From positions 1 to 17,913 of the forward strand of contig JANRJB010000179.1 in assembly GCA_033764265.1 (NCBI GenBank): DNA of 17,913 nt, written 5' to 3'. This stretch comes from VGEM01 sp033764265. Its GTDB lineage: Bacteria > Pseudomonadota > Alphaproteobacteria > Rhodospirillales > Rhodospirillaceae. Positions 1-6,820 of the stretch are shown one piece after another. Position numbers and translations under genes: made by a program. The notes below the pieces were generated by a model. It was not told the origin of the DNA and ran no database searches. It saw only the letters and a list, made by a program, of their open reading frames with translations. Position 1 is the stretch's first letter. Every line of letters begins with the position of its first letter.

Positions 1-18
1 CCAGGCGCTGGCCGGATG

Positions 19-54
19 CCCGCATCGTGGGCCATTCGCGAATGCGATGGCGGG
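19..54. other. Bulged stem-loop with nested palindrome at left edge
   Basis: CCCGCATCG (19-27) pairs with CGATGGCGGG (45-54), leaving one bulged G. The enclosed segment contains the perfect 12-bp palindrome CATTCGCGAATG (33-44). No T-run follows on either strand, so it is not a standard intrinsic terminator. It could be the 3' end of a gene lying left of the window, or an operator. The rest of 1-292 has no convincing gene. Confidence 0.35.
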
Positions 55-106
55 ATCGCACTTGTTTGATTGACATTGTGAGCGATGACTCGATGATGAC
101 GCCCGC

Positions 107-144
107 GTGACGGCCATTCCGCTCCTGTTGCATAATTACAACAG
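107..144 (+). promoter_or_regulatory. Putative receptor-gene promoter with operator-like inverted repeat
   Basis: CTGTTG (125-130) and CAACAG (139-144) form a perfect 6-bp inverted repeat with an 8-base spacer. The spacer contains CATAAT (131-136), a good -10 element. A weak -35 candidate, GTGACG (107-112), lies 18 bases upstream. A repressor bound to the repeat would cover the -10. The element is about 150 bases upstream of the receptor start, which implies a long leader. The pairing is directly visible; the promoter assignment is inference. Confidence 0.4.
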
Positions 145-292
145 CGACCTTGCAGGGTCGACGCGCGCACGATGAACCGGCTGTCCGCCGCAGCTGTGGC
201 GGTACCGCCTGATTGCAGTTCACCGATACATCCGGCGCAGGTTGGGTCCCTTTCGGGCCGACCCGTGCCGCCAAACCCAGGGAGAACCTCGA

Positions 293-2701
293 ATGACCAA
301 ATCCAAGAGCTTGCTGTGCGGCGCGGCGCTGATCGCCCTGATGCCCGAGGCGATCACGCTGGCCCAGGCACAGGACGTGCGATTGGAGGAAATCGTCGTC
401 ACCGCGCGCAAGCGCGAAGAAAGCCTGATGGAAGTGCCGCTGGCGATCACGGCGTTCTCGGCCAAGGACATCGACGCGCGGGCGATGAAGACGATGAACG
501 ACGTGTCGGCGTTCACACCCAGCTTCCATTTCGTCAACCAGACCGGTGGCGGCTCGGGCCGCGCCGACCGTTCGTTCAACACGCTGGTGTTCCGCGGCCT
601 GTTCCTGAGCGGCAACTTCGGCATCAATGCCGGCGGCCAGGCGTTCCTGGACGGCTCGCCGGTGATCGGCGCGCAGGTGGCGGGCTTGAGCGACATCGAG
701 CGGGTCGAGGTGCTCAAGGGCCCGCAGTCGGCCTACTTTGGCCGCTCGACCTTCGCCGGCGCGATCAACTTCGTCACCCGCGAGCCGGGCAACGAATTCC
801 GTGGCCGCGTTTCCGGCGGCTATTCCAGTTACAATTCCAACGAGGCGGCGCTGAGCCTGGAAGGTCCGATCGTCGAGGACAAATTCGCGGTTCGTGTCAG
901 CGGCTCGCACGACACCCAGGGCGGCATGTGGGTCAACGCCGCCAACCGCAACGAAAAGTTCGGCAAGCGCGAGACCAATTCGATCTCCGGCCAGTTCGTC
1001 GCCACGCCGAGCGACAGCCTGAAGATCAAGGGCTTCATCAATTTCTTCGAGAACGACGACGGCCCGCCGGCCCAGGCCGCATTGAAGGGCGTCGCCGGCG
1101 ACTTCAACTGCGATCGTGGCGGACGCAGTGCCGCCGGCGCGCCCCGTGGCGGGTATTTCTGCGGCGTGATCCCGGATTCCGACGAACTTCCGGCGCGCAT
1201 CATCTCGAGCAATTACCTGCTGAATTCCTTCACCTACGGCATCCTGGTCGAAAACCGCTTCAACCTGCCGGTCATCTTCGATCCAGCGTTCCGCAAGTCG
1301 GCGGGCCTGGGCCGCGAGGCTTGGCAAGGCGACATCCGCATCGACTACGACTTCGCCGACGGCTACTCGTTCAGCTCATTGACCGCCTACCACCGCGAAA
1401 AGTCGATGAGCATCATCGACCTGTCGTTCCGCGACGGTCAGGACCGCCCGAACGCGCTCGCCGCGCTCGGCCCCAACCGCCCGGCGTTCGTTTGGTGGCT
1501 GTTGGCTGTCCAGGGGCAGCAGAAAGACTTCAGCCAGGAACTGCGCGTGTCCTCTCCGGCCGACCAGCCGCTGCGCTGGACGTTCGGTGGCAACTACCTG
1601 GCCGGCCGCAGCCCCGGCGGCAGCGTGTATGGCCTGTCGGTGTTGGGTCCGGGTTTCTTCGCGGCCATCACCCAGCAGAAAATCGATACGCCGGCGGTGT
1701 TCGGCGGCGTCTACTACGACTTCACGCCCGAGCTGACGCTGAGCGCCGAGGCCCGCTACCAGTGGGACAAGATCAAGCAGATCCCCAAGATCGGCGCCAA
1801 TGGCCAACCGGTGCCGGCCACGACGCCGACCCTCCAGGAAACGTTCAAGAGCTTCTCGCCGCGTGTCTCGCTCGACTACAAGTTCGCCGAGAACTCGACG
1901 CTCTACGCCCTGTTCTCGCGCGGCTACCGCCCGGGCGGCTTCAACGCCATCCTGGCGACCTCGCCGCCGTCGGTGGTGGCGCAGTTTGCCGCGTTCGGTG
2001 CCACACTGGCCTACGACCAGGAGAAGCTCGACAACTTTGAACTGGGCGCCAAGGTCACCTGGCTCGACGGCCGCGCCCAGACCCGGCTGACCGGCTACTA
2101 CATGGCCTATCGCAAAGGCCAGGTCGGGAATTCGATCCCGTTCACCAACCCGGACGGCTCGCTCAACCTGGCCACCGCGACGGTCAACACCGGCAAGACC
2201 AACCTGAAGGGGCTGGAACTTGAAGGCGAGATCGTGGTGACCGAGAACTTCCAGGTCCAGGGCACGTTTGGTCTCAATGATACCGAGATCAAGAGCTTCT
2301 TCTGCAACGACTGTAAGTTCGTCTACAACTCGTTCGACTCGACCGGCAACAGCCTACCGTCGGCGCCCAAGTGGAAGTGGTCGTTGTCGGCCGAGTATGC
2401 CGCCCCGGTGTTCGGCGATTACGAAGGCTTCACCCGGGTCGACTATTCGCACCAGGGCAAGTACTTCGTCGACTACTCCAACGTCGCCCAGGGCGGCGCG
2501 CAGGACATTGTCAACCTGCGCATCGGTCTGCGCACCGACGAACTGTCGATCGAAGGCTTCGTCACGAACCTGCTTAAGGACTATTCGCCGCCCAGCGCAG
2601 TGATCGGCAACGATCTGTTCACCTTCGCCGGCACCAACGAGATCCGCTACTCGCTGGCCTCCAAGCGCCAGATCGGCGTGCGGGCGCGCTACAACTTCTA
2701 A
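293..2701 (+). CDS. TonB-dependent outer-membrane receptor
   Basis: This 802-residue protein should form a 22-stranded outer-membrane beta-barrel that imports a ligand using TonB-ExbBD energy. Residues 1-27 look like a signal peptide ending AQAQ. A TonB-box-like EEIVV follows at 32-36 within EEIVVTARKREE, typical of sphingomonad/caulobacter-style receptors. The plug domain spans roughly 45-165 and contains the hallmark IERVEVLKGP (135-144) and GAINFVTR. The chain ends in the aromatic residue expected for barrel assembly (RARYNF). Two cysteine pairs, Cys273/Cys290 and Cys671/Cys674 (CNDC), probably sit in outer loops. I chose ATG 293 because AGGGAG at 279-284 is well spaced and the signal peptide begins there; the upstream in-frame start adds 17 unlikely residues. 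The substrate cannot be read from the sequence. The convergent oxygenase/cupin genes suggest a catabolic substrate rather than a siderophore, but that is inference. Confidence 0.95.
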   Translation: MTKSKSLLCGAALIALMPEAITLAQAQDVRLEEIVVTARKREESLMEVPLAITAFSAKDIDARAMKTMNDVSAFTPSFHFVNQTGGGSGRADRSFNTLVFRGLFLSGNFGINAGGQAFLDGSPVIGAQVAGLSDIERVEVLKGPQSAYFGRSTFAGAINFVTREPGNEFRGRVSGGYSSYNSNEAALSLEGPIVEDKFAVRVSGSHDTQGGMWVNAANRNEKFGKRETNSISGQFVATPSDSLKIKGFINFFENDDGPPAQAALKGVAGDFNCDRGGRSAAGAPRGGYFCGVIPDSDELPARIISSNYLLNSFTYGILVENRFNLPVIFDPAFRKSAGLGREAWQGDIRIDYDFADGYSFSSLTAYHREKSMSIIDLSFRDGQDRPNALAALGPNRPAFVWWLLAVQGQQKDFSQELRVSSPADQPLRWTFGGNYLAGRSPGGSVYGLSVLGPGFFAAITQQKIDTPAVFGGVYYDFTPELTLSAEARYQWDKIKQIPKIGANGQPVPATTPTLQETFKSFSPRVSLDYKFAENSTLYALFSRGYRPGGFNAILATSPPSVVAQFAAFGATLAYDQEKLDNFELGAKVTWLDGRAQTRLTGYYMAYRKGQVGNSIPFTNPDGSLNLATATVNTGKTNLKGLELEGEIVVTENFQVQGTFGLNDTEIKSFFCNDCKFVYNSFDSTGNSLPSAPKWKWSLSAEYAAPVFGDYEGFTRVDYSHQGKYFVDYSNVAQGGAQDIVNLRIGLRTDELSIEGFVTNLLKDYSPPSAVIGNDLFTFAGTNEIRYSLASKRQIGVRARYNF

Positions 2702-2723
2702 ACACCCGATGACGTGACGCGAC

Positions 2724-2757
2724 AACGGCGGCCAGGCGACCGGCCGCCGTTTTCTTT
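2724..2757 (+). terminator. Rho-independent terminator of the receptor gene
   Basis: AACGGCGGCC (2724-2733) and GGCCGCCGTT (2742-2751) form a perfect 10-bp GC-rich stem with an 8-base loop, followed by TTTCTTT. It starts 22 bases after the receptor stop codon. There is no T-run on the opposite strand, so it serves the plus-strand receptor only and not the convergent cupin gene. Confidence 0.92.
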
Positions 2758-2777
2758 GGTCAGGGGATGATCGGGGG

Positions 2778-3131
2778 TCAGGGCCTGATCGGGATAGTCA
2801 GCATGCGCGTCGGCGTTTCGCCGACGAAGTGCGAGGTGTGGCCCTGGCCGGTGGTGTCCTGGGCGTAGAGCGCGTCGCCGGGACCGAAACGGCGCACTTC
2901 GCCCGACCCGACGCCGACCTCGAGCGCGCCCGTCAGCACGATCAGTACGCGCGGTACGCGGGCCACGTGCCAATCGAGGAAGTTTCCGGGCTGGCTTTCG
3001 CCGATTTCCCAACCCGCGGCCGGCTGGAGCGCCGACTTGTGCGACCCCCAAGCCGTGACCGTGTGCGGCAAGTCGATCTCGCGGAAATGGGATTGGCCGT
3101 CATCGCCCGAAACCAGTGCTAGCATCTTCAT
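2778..3131 (-). CDS. Small cupin-fold protein
   Basis: This 117-residue protein consists of a single cupin-like beta-barrel. The pattern VLTGALEVGVG followed by RFGPGDALYA (about residues 65-90) matches the cupin turn and second conserved motif (G-D-x-x). The usual metal-binding HxH...E of cupin motif 1 is not evident; only His55 in DWHVAR and His98/His101 in GHTSH are candidates. It may therefore bind a ligand without a classic metal site or use a reduced set of ligands. ATG 3131 is preceded by GGGGG (3136-3140), which overlaps the stop codon of the oxygenase gene 8 bases upstream, so the two are almost certainly co-transcribed and possibly translationally coupled. A role in oxidising or sensing the same substrate is inferred from the operon only. 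Confidence 0.85.
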   Translation of the reverse strand: MKMLALVSGDDGQSHFREIDLPHTVTAWGSHKSALQPAAGWEIGESQPGNFLDWHVARVPRVLIVLTGALEVGVGSGEVRRFGPGDALYAQDTTGQGHTSHFVGETPTRMLTIPIRP

Positions 3132-3139
3132 GATGCCCC

Positions 3140-3976
3140 CTAAGCCGCATCACGCTGCTGACCGCCGGTCTCGCGCCACAGCACCGGGAAGAATTCGCCG
3201 TCCGGGCGTTCGCCGGGGCGCAGCGCGGCCCGGTCGACGCCGGGCACCATCGCCTTGTAACTGCGCGGATCCCACACCACGTCGTCGCCGAACAAGCGCA
3301 TCGCCAGGCCGATGCGGGGCCGGTCGGGCGAAACGTTGCCCTTTGAGAAATGCGGCGTGTACGGATGGAACAGCACCGCGTCGCCGGGCGCGAGGTCCCA
3401 GGTGATGAAGCGCGTGGAGGGATTGCCGCGTTCCTTTTCGAAGTCGGGGCACGGGCCGCTGGCCTGGTCGGCCTTGAAGCCGTACTGCATGCCGCGATCA
3501 ACCAATTGGCGGTGATGGCCGGCGACGAACTCGATGCGACCGTTCTCGGCGTCCACCGGAGTCAGCGCCACCCAGATGTTCGGCGCCATCTCGCCAATCA
3601 CCGGCCAGGCGGTGGCGTCGATATGCCATTGCATGATGCGCGGCGAGTTGGGCGCCTTGTGAAACAGGTGATCGTGGTACATGCGGATGGTGCGCGAACC
3701 GATCACCCGGCCGGTGATCTCTGCCGCCGGTGATTCGAACGCGAAGGCGCGAAAATCGGGGTCGGTGCGCCACATGTAGCAGACCGATGTCATGGTGGCG
3801 TCCTGCGACGGGCCGAGGATGCCATAGCGGGCGGGTTCGGCGATCACGCGCTCGGCGGCGGCGCGCATGCGGGCAATCCAACCCGCGTCGAACATGCCGC
3901 GCAAACAGACCGCCCCGTCGCGGGCATAGGCGGCGCGGTCGTCGTCGGTGATCGGCTGCAGCGGATGGCGATTCAT
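3140..3976 (-). CDS. Phytanoyl-CoA dioxygenase (PhyH) family oxygenase
   Basis: This is a 278-residue Fe(II)/2-oxoglutarate-dependent oxygenase of the PhyH family, which hydroxylates small molecules or acyl groups in the cytoplasm. The iron ligands are visible: His118 and Asp120 in QWHIDA, and the distal His209 in TPHFSKGN. Arg221 in RPRIGLAMRL is placed to bind the 2-oxoglutarate carboxylate. The length is normal for the family and no key residue is missing. ATG 3976 is chosen because GGAG lies at 3983-3986 and the protein begins with the usual lead-in to the first conserved segment (DGAVCLRGMFD). The gene follows the IclR regulator with a 104-base gap that holds its own promoter and operator, and precedes the cupin gene by 8 bases. 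The substrate is unknown; many bacterial PhyH proteins act outside phytanate metabolism. Confidence 0.92.
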   Translation of the reverse strand: MNRHPLQPITDDDRAAYARDGAVCLRGMFDAGWIARMRAAAERVIAEPARYGILGPSQDATMTSVCYMWRTDPDFRAFAFESPAAEITGRVIGSRTIRMYHDHLFHKAPNSPRIMQWHIDATAWPVIGEMAPNIWVALTPVDAENGRIEFVAGHHRQLVDRGMQYGFKADQASGPCPDFEKERGNPSTRFITWDLAPGDAVLFHPYTPHFSKGNVSPDRPRIGLAMRLFGDDVVWDPRSYKAMVPGVDRAALRPGERPDGEFFPVLWRETGGQQRDAA

Positions 3977-4065
3977 GGCGGGCTCCGGCGAAGGTCGGCG
4001 GTGGGTGGCGTTGCGCCAAACTGTTACCCGCGCGGCCGGGCTGACCCGATTCCGCCGATCGTAAA

Positions 4066-4085
4066 AATCCGGATTGCGGATTATG
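4066..4085 (-). promoter_or_regulatory. Oxygenase-gene promoter -10 and IclR-type operator
   Basis: The perfect inverted repeat AATCCG-GATTG-CGGATT occupies 4066-4082. Read on the minus strand it is immediately preceded by the -10 element CATAAT (4085-4080), so the operator covers the expected transcription start. The same architecture occurs at 4921-4940 upstream of iclR. The -10 contains the TAA stop codon (4083-4081) of iclR. No good -35 is visible. Binding by the adjacent IclR protein is inferred from duplication and position. Confidence 0.72.
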
Positions 4086-4899
4086 ACGTGGGCCGCGCAT
4101 CGACGGCGGCGGCCAGCGTGGCGCCCGCGGCCAGCCCCGGCGCAGCAGCGGCGGCGATGGCGTGCGCCGCGCCTTTCAGCGCCGGAACGAACTCGGCCTT
4201 GATGGCGGCGGTCTTCACGTCGGCGGCGATGAACCGCAGTTCCAGGCCGAAGAACTGGCCGCCGAGGACGCGCAACGGCACGGCGACGCTGCTTTCGGGA
4301 CCGCGCAGCGGTTCGAACACGACGTAGCCGCGGGTGCGGATGCGCGCGAGCAGCATGTCGTGGAAGTCCTGGTCGCGCACGAACAGCTGCGCCCCATGGC
4401 GGGCCACGACCTCCCGAAACAGGGCCCGGGCCCGCTCCGGGGTCAATCCAGCCTGGTAAAGCGCCCAGGACGGACGTTCGAAAAATGCCACCGACGCGCC
4501 ATGGCTGAGACGGCGCATGCCTTTCTGGCCGCGATGGCGTCCAGGCAGATGGTCCGTGGTCTCGAGTATCCTCAAGTTGAGATCGCCGACGGCGGTCAGG
4601 ACCGCCGGCCATTTCAGGCGGCGCGTCAGCTCGGCCATGGGCGCGCGCGCCGCGTCCATCAGCACGATTTCGGGCGGCAGTCGGGCGCACCAGTTCAGGT
4701 GCAGTGCGGTCGCCCGGTACGGCTCGCGATAGGAGTTGCGGTGGGCAAATCCCTTGTGCCGCAGCGATTCCAGACAGCGATAAGTCGCCTGCTGGGTTAG
4801 GCCCGCGCGGCGCGCGACCGCCCGCACCGTGCCCGACCCCAGCGCGACCAGCGCGTCTAGCACGTCGAGGCCGCGCTCCAGGCTTTTCACGGTCTCCAT
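4081..4899 (-). CDS. IclR-family transcriptional regulator
   Basis: This 272-residue protein has an N-terminal winged helix-turn-helix (about residues 5-62: SLERGLDVLDAL, then VARRAGLTQQATYRCLESLRH). A C-terminal IclR effector-binding domain follows (about 78-250), with FFERPSWALYQAGLT and the late segment ESSVAVPLRVLGGQFFGLELRF. Members bind a small catabolic effector and repress or activate nearby genes, usually including their own. The gene lies between the oxygenase/cupin genes, on the same strand, and a divergent solute-binding-protein gene. Identical inverted repeats overlap its own promoter and the oxygenase promoter. ATG 4899 begins the canonical METVKSLERGLDVL lead-in, and GGAGGG lies about 8 bases upstream (4907-4912). 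The C-terminus carries about 25 extra Ala-rich residues beyond the usual domain end. Confidence 0.92.
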   Translation of the reverse strand: METVKSLERGLDVLDALVALGSGTVRAVARRAGLTQQATYRCLESLRHKGFAHRNSYREPYRATALHLNWCARLPPEIVLMDAARAPMAELTRRLKWPAVLTAVGDLNLRILETTDHLPGRHRGQKGMRRLSHGASVAFFERPSWALYQAGLTPERARALFREVVARHGAQLFVRDQDFHDMLLARIRTRGYVVFEPLRGPESSVAVPLRVLGGQFFGLELRFIAADVKTAAIKAEFVPALKGAAHAIAAAAAPGLAAGATLAAAVDARPTS

Positions 4900-4920
4900 C
4901 GCTGCCCTCCTCCCGCCCGA

Positions 4921-4940
4921 AATCCGATTTGCGGATTATA
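4921..4940 (-). promoter_or_regulatory. iclR promoter -10 and IclR-type operator
   Basis: The perfect inverted repeat AATCCG-ATTTG-CGGATT lies at 4921-4937. On the minus strand it directly follows a consensus TATAAT (4940-4935), 20-odd bases upstream of the iclR start, so a bound protein would block initiation and give autoregulation. A 21-base comparison with the copy at 4065-4085 gives 18 matches, with differences in the spacer and at the edge. The site is also about 70 bases upstream of the divergent solute-binding-protein start and could act on it. No clear -35 is visible. Confidence 0.75.
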
Positions 4941-5007
4941 CGCCAAGTTCCAAATTGCCGCCGATCCCCCGTGGCCCCTATGCTCCCGGCGTGATGGGGA
5001 TGCCGAC

Positions 5008-6537
5008 ATGAAGCCGCCGAGACCGCTGCTGCGCGCCGGGCTGGCGCTTGCCGTCGTCGCGGCGTGCGGCGGCGTCGCCGCCGCGCCGGCTTGGCCTGCG
5101 GACAACGTGCTGCGGGTGGCGGCGCAGACGTTTCCGCCGCGCTTCGGCAATCCCTACAATCCGATCGCGCTGCCCAACGCGCTGACATTGCAGGCGATTT
5201 ATGACCCATTGACGGTCATCGGGCCGTCCGGACAGGTGCTGCCTGGCCTGGCGGTGGCCTGGGCCCAGGAAACGCCCACCACCTGGATTTTCACATTGCG
5301 GCCGGGCGTTGCATTCTCCAACGGCGAGCCGTTCGATGCCGAGGCCGTGGTGGCGGCCCTCGCCTACCTGCAGACCGATGAAGGCCGGCGCGATTCGGTG
5401 GCCAGCCAGGATTTGAAAGCGACCCTCGCTTCGTTCCGCGCCCGTGATGCACTGACGGTCGAGGTTGTCACCACCGAGCCCGACCCGATCCTGCCGCTGC
5501 ATCTCAGCTTCGTGCGGGTCCCTGCCCCGCGCGCCTGGGCGGAAGCGCCGCGCGAGACGTTCGTGCGCGCGCCCGTCGGCACAGGGCCGTTCAAGGTGGA
5601 GCGTTGGGATGAAGCACGGCTGGCGATGACGGCCTTCGCCGGTTCGTGGCGCGCACCCCGGGTTGCGCGGATCGAGATGCTGCAGATCAGCGACCCGACG
5701 GTCCGCGTCCAGGCCTTCGTGTCCGGCTCGGTCGATATCGCCACGGCACTGGCCCCGCAGGACCAGCCGGCCGTCGAAGGCGTCGGCGGGCGGCTGTTGT
5801 CGCGTCCGAGCCCGCTGGTGCACTACCTGATGTTCATCACGGTCAAGGACAGCCCGCTTAAAGACACGCGGGTGCAGCGCGCCCTGAATCACGCCGTCAA
5901 CAAGAACGTGCTGCTGGCGGCGTTTCTGGCCAATGCGACGACCCCGGCCAGCCAGTTCTCGCACCCGATGGCCTTCGGGTTCGACCCGACGCTCGATCCT
6001 TACGACTACGATCCTGCCCGCGCCAAGGCGCTGTTGGCCGAAGCCGGGCATGCGAACGGATTTGGCTTCACCATGCTGCTCGATCCCAGTTCCGGCGGAA
6101 GTTACACGGACTGGTTTCAGCAGCTCGCGCAGGACTTCGCCGCCGTCGGCGTGCGCATGACCATTCGGCCCACCACCACCTCGCGCATGGTGGAAGGCGT
6201 GCAGACCGGTAACTGGCCGGCGGAGGCATTCGCTTGGACCTTCGCCGGATTCGACAGCTTGCGGGGTTACCGGTTCCGCAGCTGCGGCCACGCCACGCCC
6301 TACCATTGCGACCCGGCCATGATGCCCCTGATCGCCGCCGCCGAAGCCGCGCCGACCGCCGCGGCCCGCTTGGCCGCAACCCGGGCGGCGCTGGCCTACG
6401 AGCGCGACCATCCGCCGGGCGTGCTGTTGTGGCCGGGCGTGGGGTTCGACGCGGTCGCCGCCCACGTGGCCGATTACACGGTGGAAGAGGACTTGGTCCG
6501 CTGGGACCGGGTGCGGCTTACAGGCCGCGCCGACTAA
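5008..6537 (+). CDS. ABC-type solute-binding protein, family 5 (peptide/nickel type)
   Basis: This 509-residue periplasmic binding protein belongs to the SBP_bac_5 group, which delivers oligopeptides, nickel complexes, sugars or other ligands to an ABC permease. The family core is clear: LPGLAVAWAQETPTTWIFTL and RPGVAFSNGEPFDAEAVV (about residues 78-115), VGTGPFKVERW, and RVQRALNHAVNK. Residues 1-30 are an export signal. VVAAC (16-20) could serve as a lipobox with Cys20 as lipid anchor, but AxA-type cleavage a few residues later is equally possible. ATG 5008 follows GGGGA (4996-5000). No permease or ATPase gene is adjacent, which is unusual because these normally sit in five-gene operons. It diverges from iclR across a 108-base gap containing the operator, so co-control with the oxygenase is plausible. 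The ligand is unknown. Confidence 0.93.
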   Translation: MKPPRPLLRAGLALAVVAACGGVAAAPAWPADNVLRVAAQTFPPRFGNPYNPIALPNALTLQAIYDPLTVIGPSGQVLPGLAVAWAQETPTTWIFTLRPGVAFSNGEPFDAEAVVAALAYLQTDEGRRDSVASQDLKATLASFRARDALTVEVVTTEPDPILPLHLSFVRVPAPRAWAEAPRETFVRAPVGTGPFKVERWDEARLAMTAFAGSWRAPRVARIEMLQISDPTVRVQAFVSGSVDIATALAPQDQPAVEGVGGRLLSRPSPLVHYLMFITVKDSPLKDTRVQRALNHAVNKNVLLAAFLANATTPASQFSHPMAFGFDPTLDPYDYDPARAKALLAEAGHANGFGFTMLLDPSSGGSYTDWFQQLAQDFAAVGVRMTIRPTTTSRMVEGVQTGNWPAEAFAWTFAGFDSLRGYRFRSCGHATPYHCDPAMMPLIAAAEAAPTAAARLAATRAALAYERDHPPGVLLWPGVGFDAVAAHVADYTVEEDLVRWDRVRLTGRAD

Positions 6538-6539
6538 GA

Positions 6540-6566
6540 CGGCTGCCGGGGTCGTCGGCAAAGCCG
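6540..6566 (+). terminator. Stem-loop after the solute-binding-protein gene
   Basis: CGGCTGCCG (6540-6548) pairs with CGGC...AGCCG (6556-6566) with an AA bulge and a 7-base loop, two bases after the stop codon. No T-run follows (GAAAATGG), so it may protect the mRNA 3' end or act with Rho rather than as a classic terminator. It sits between convergent transcription units (the binding-protein gene and the tRNA). Confidence 0.35.
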
Positions 6567-6571
6567 GAAAA

Positions 6572-6656
6572 TGGTGCGGTCGAAAGGACTTGAACCTTCA
6601 CGGGTTGCCCCACAGCGACCTCAACGCTGCGCGTCTGCCAGTTCCGCCACGACCGC
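6572..6656 (-). tRNA. tRNA-Leu(GAG)
   Basis: An 85-base tRNA including encoded CCA. The acceptor stem is GCGGTCG (6656-6650) with CGACCGC (6582-6576), followed by discriminator A and CCA (6574-6572). The D arm is GCG-GAACTGGCAGA-CGC. The anticodon stem CAGCG/CGCTG encloses the loop TTGAGGT, giving anticodon GAG (reads CUC/CUU). A long class II variable arm follows, containing GGGG/CCC pairing, and the T arm is GAAGG-TTCAAGT-CCTTT. The long variable arm and GAG anticodon agree on leucine. I see no intron or defect. Confidence 0.96.
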
Positions 6657-6670
6657 ACGCCGGGATCAGA

Positions 6671-6689
6671 AGGGGCGCGAGCGGCCCCT
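6671..6689 (-). other. Hairpin in the tRNA-Leu leader
   Basis: AGGGGC (6671-6676) and GCCCCT (6684-6689) form a 6-bp stem with a 7-base loop, extendable through a bulge on the minus strand. It lies between the putative tRNA promoter and the mature tRNA 5' end, so it would be in the precursor 5' leader, where it could affect RNase P or endonuclease processing. The functional reading is inference. Confidence 0.35.
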
Positions 6690-6705
6690 CTGGCAAGAGC
6701 GGGCG

Positions 6706-6734
6706 GGCATAGCAAATCGGCCCTGGCTTGGCAA
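6706..6734 (-). promoter_or_regulatory. Putative promoter of tRNA-Leu
   Basis: On the minus strand, TTGCCA (6734-6729) and TATGCC (6711-6706) are separated by exactly 17 bases. A GC-rich discriminator follows, as is common for stable-RNA promoters. The mature tRNA begins about 50 bases further on. The -10 matches consensus at only three of six positions, so confidence is limited. Confidence 0.4.
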
Positions 6735-6820
6735 CCGAACCCGACCGGCCGGGAACACCCCCGAAGTGGCGCAACCCCTTGGTTTTCCGTGCCCCAAGCG
6801 TTCCGTGCTATGACGGCGCC

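Noticed and set aside
3977..5209. A minus-strand extension that would make the oxygenase a 689-residue protein
   Set aside because: The extra sequence crosses the iclR gene in another frame and is Arg/Pro-rich without motifs. The ATG at 3976 has a ribosome-binding site and fits the family length.
4978..6561. A 527-codon minus-strand frame antisense to the solute-binding-protein gene
   Set aside because: The plus strand encodes clear SBP_bac_5 motifs; the antisense product has none.
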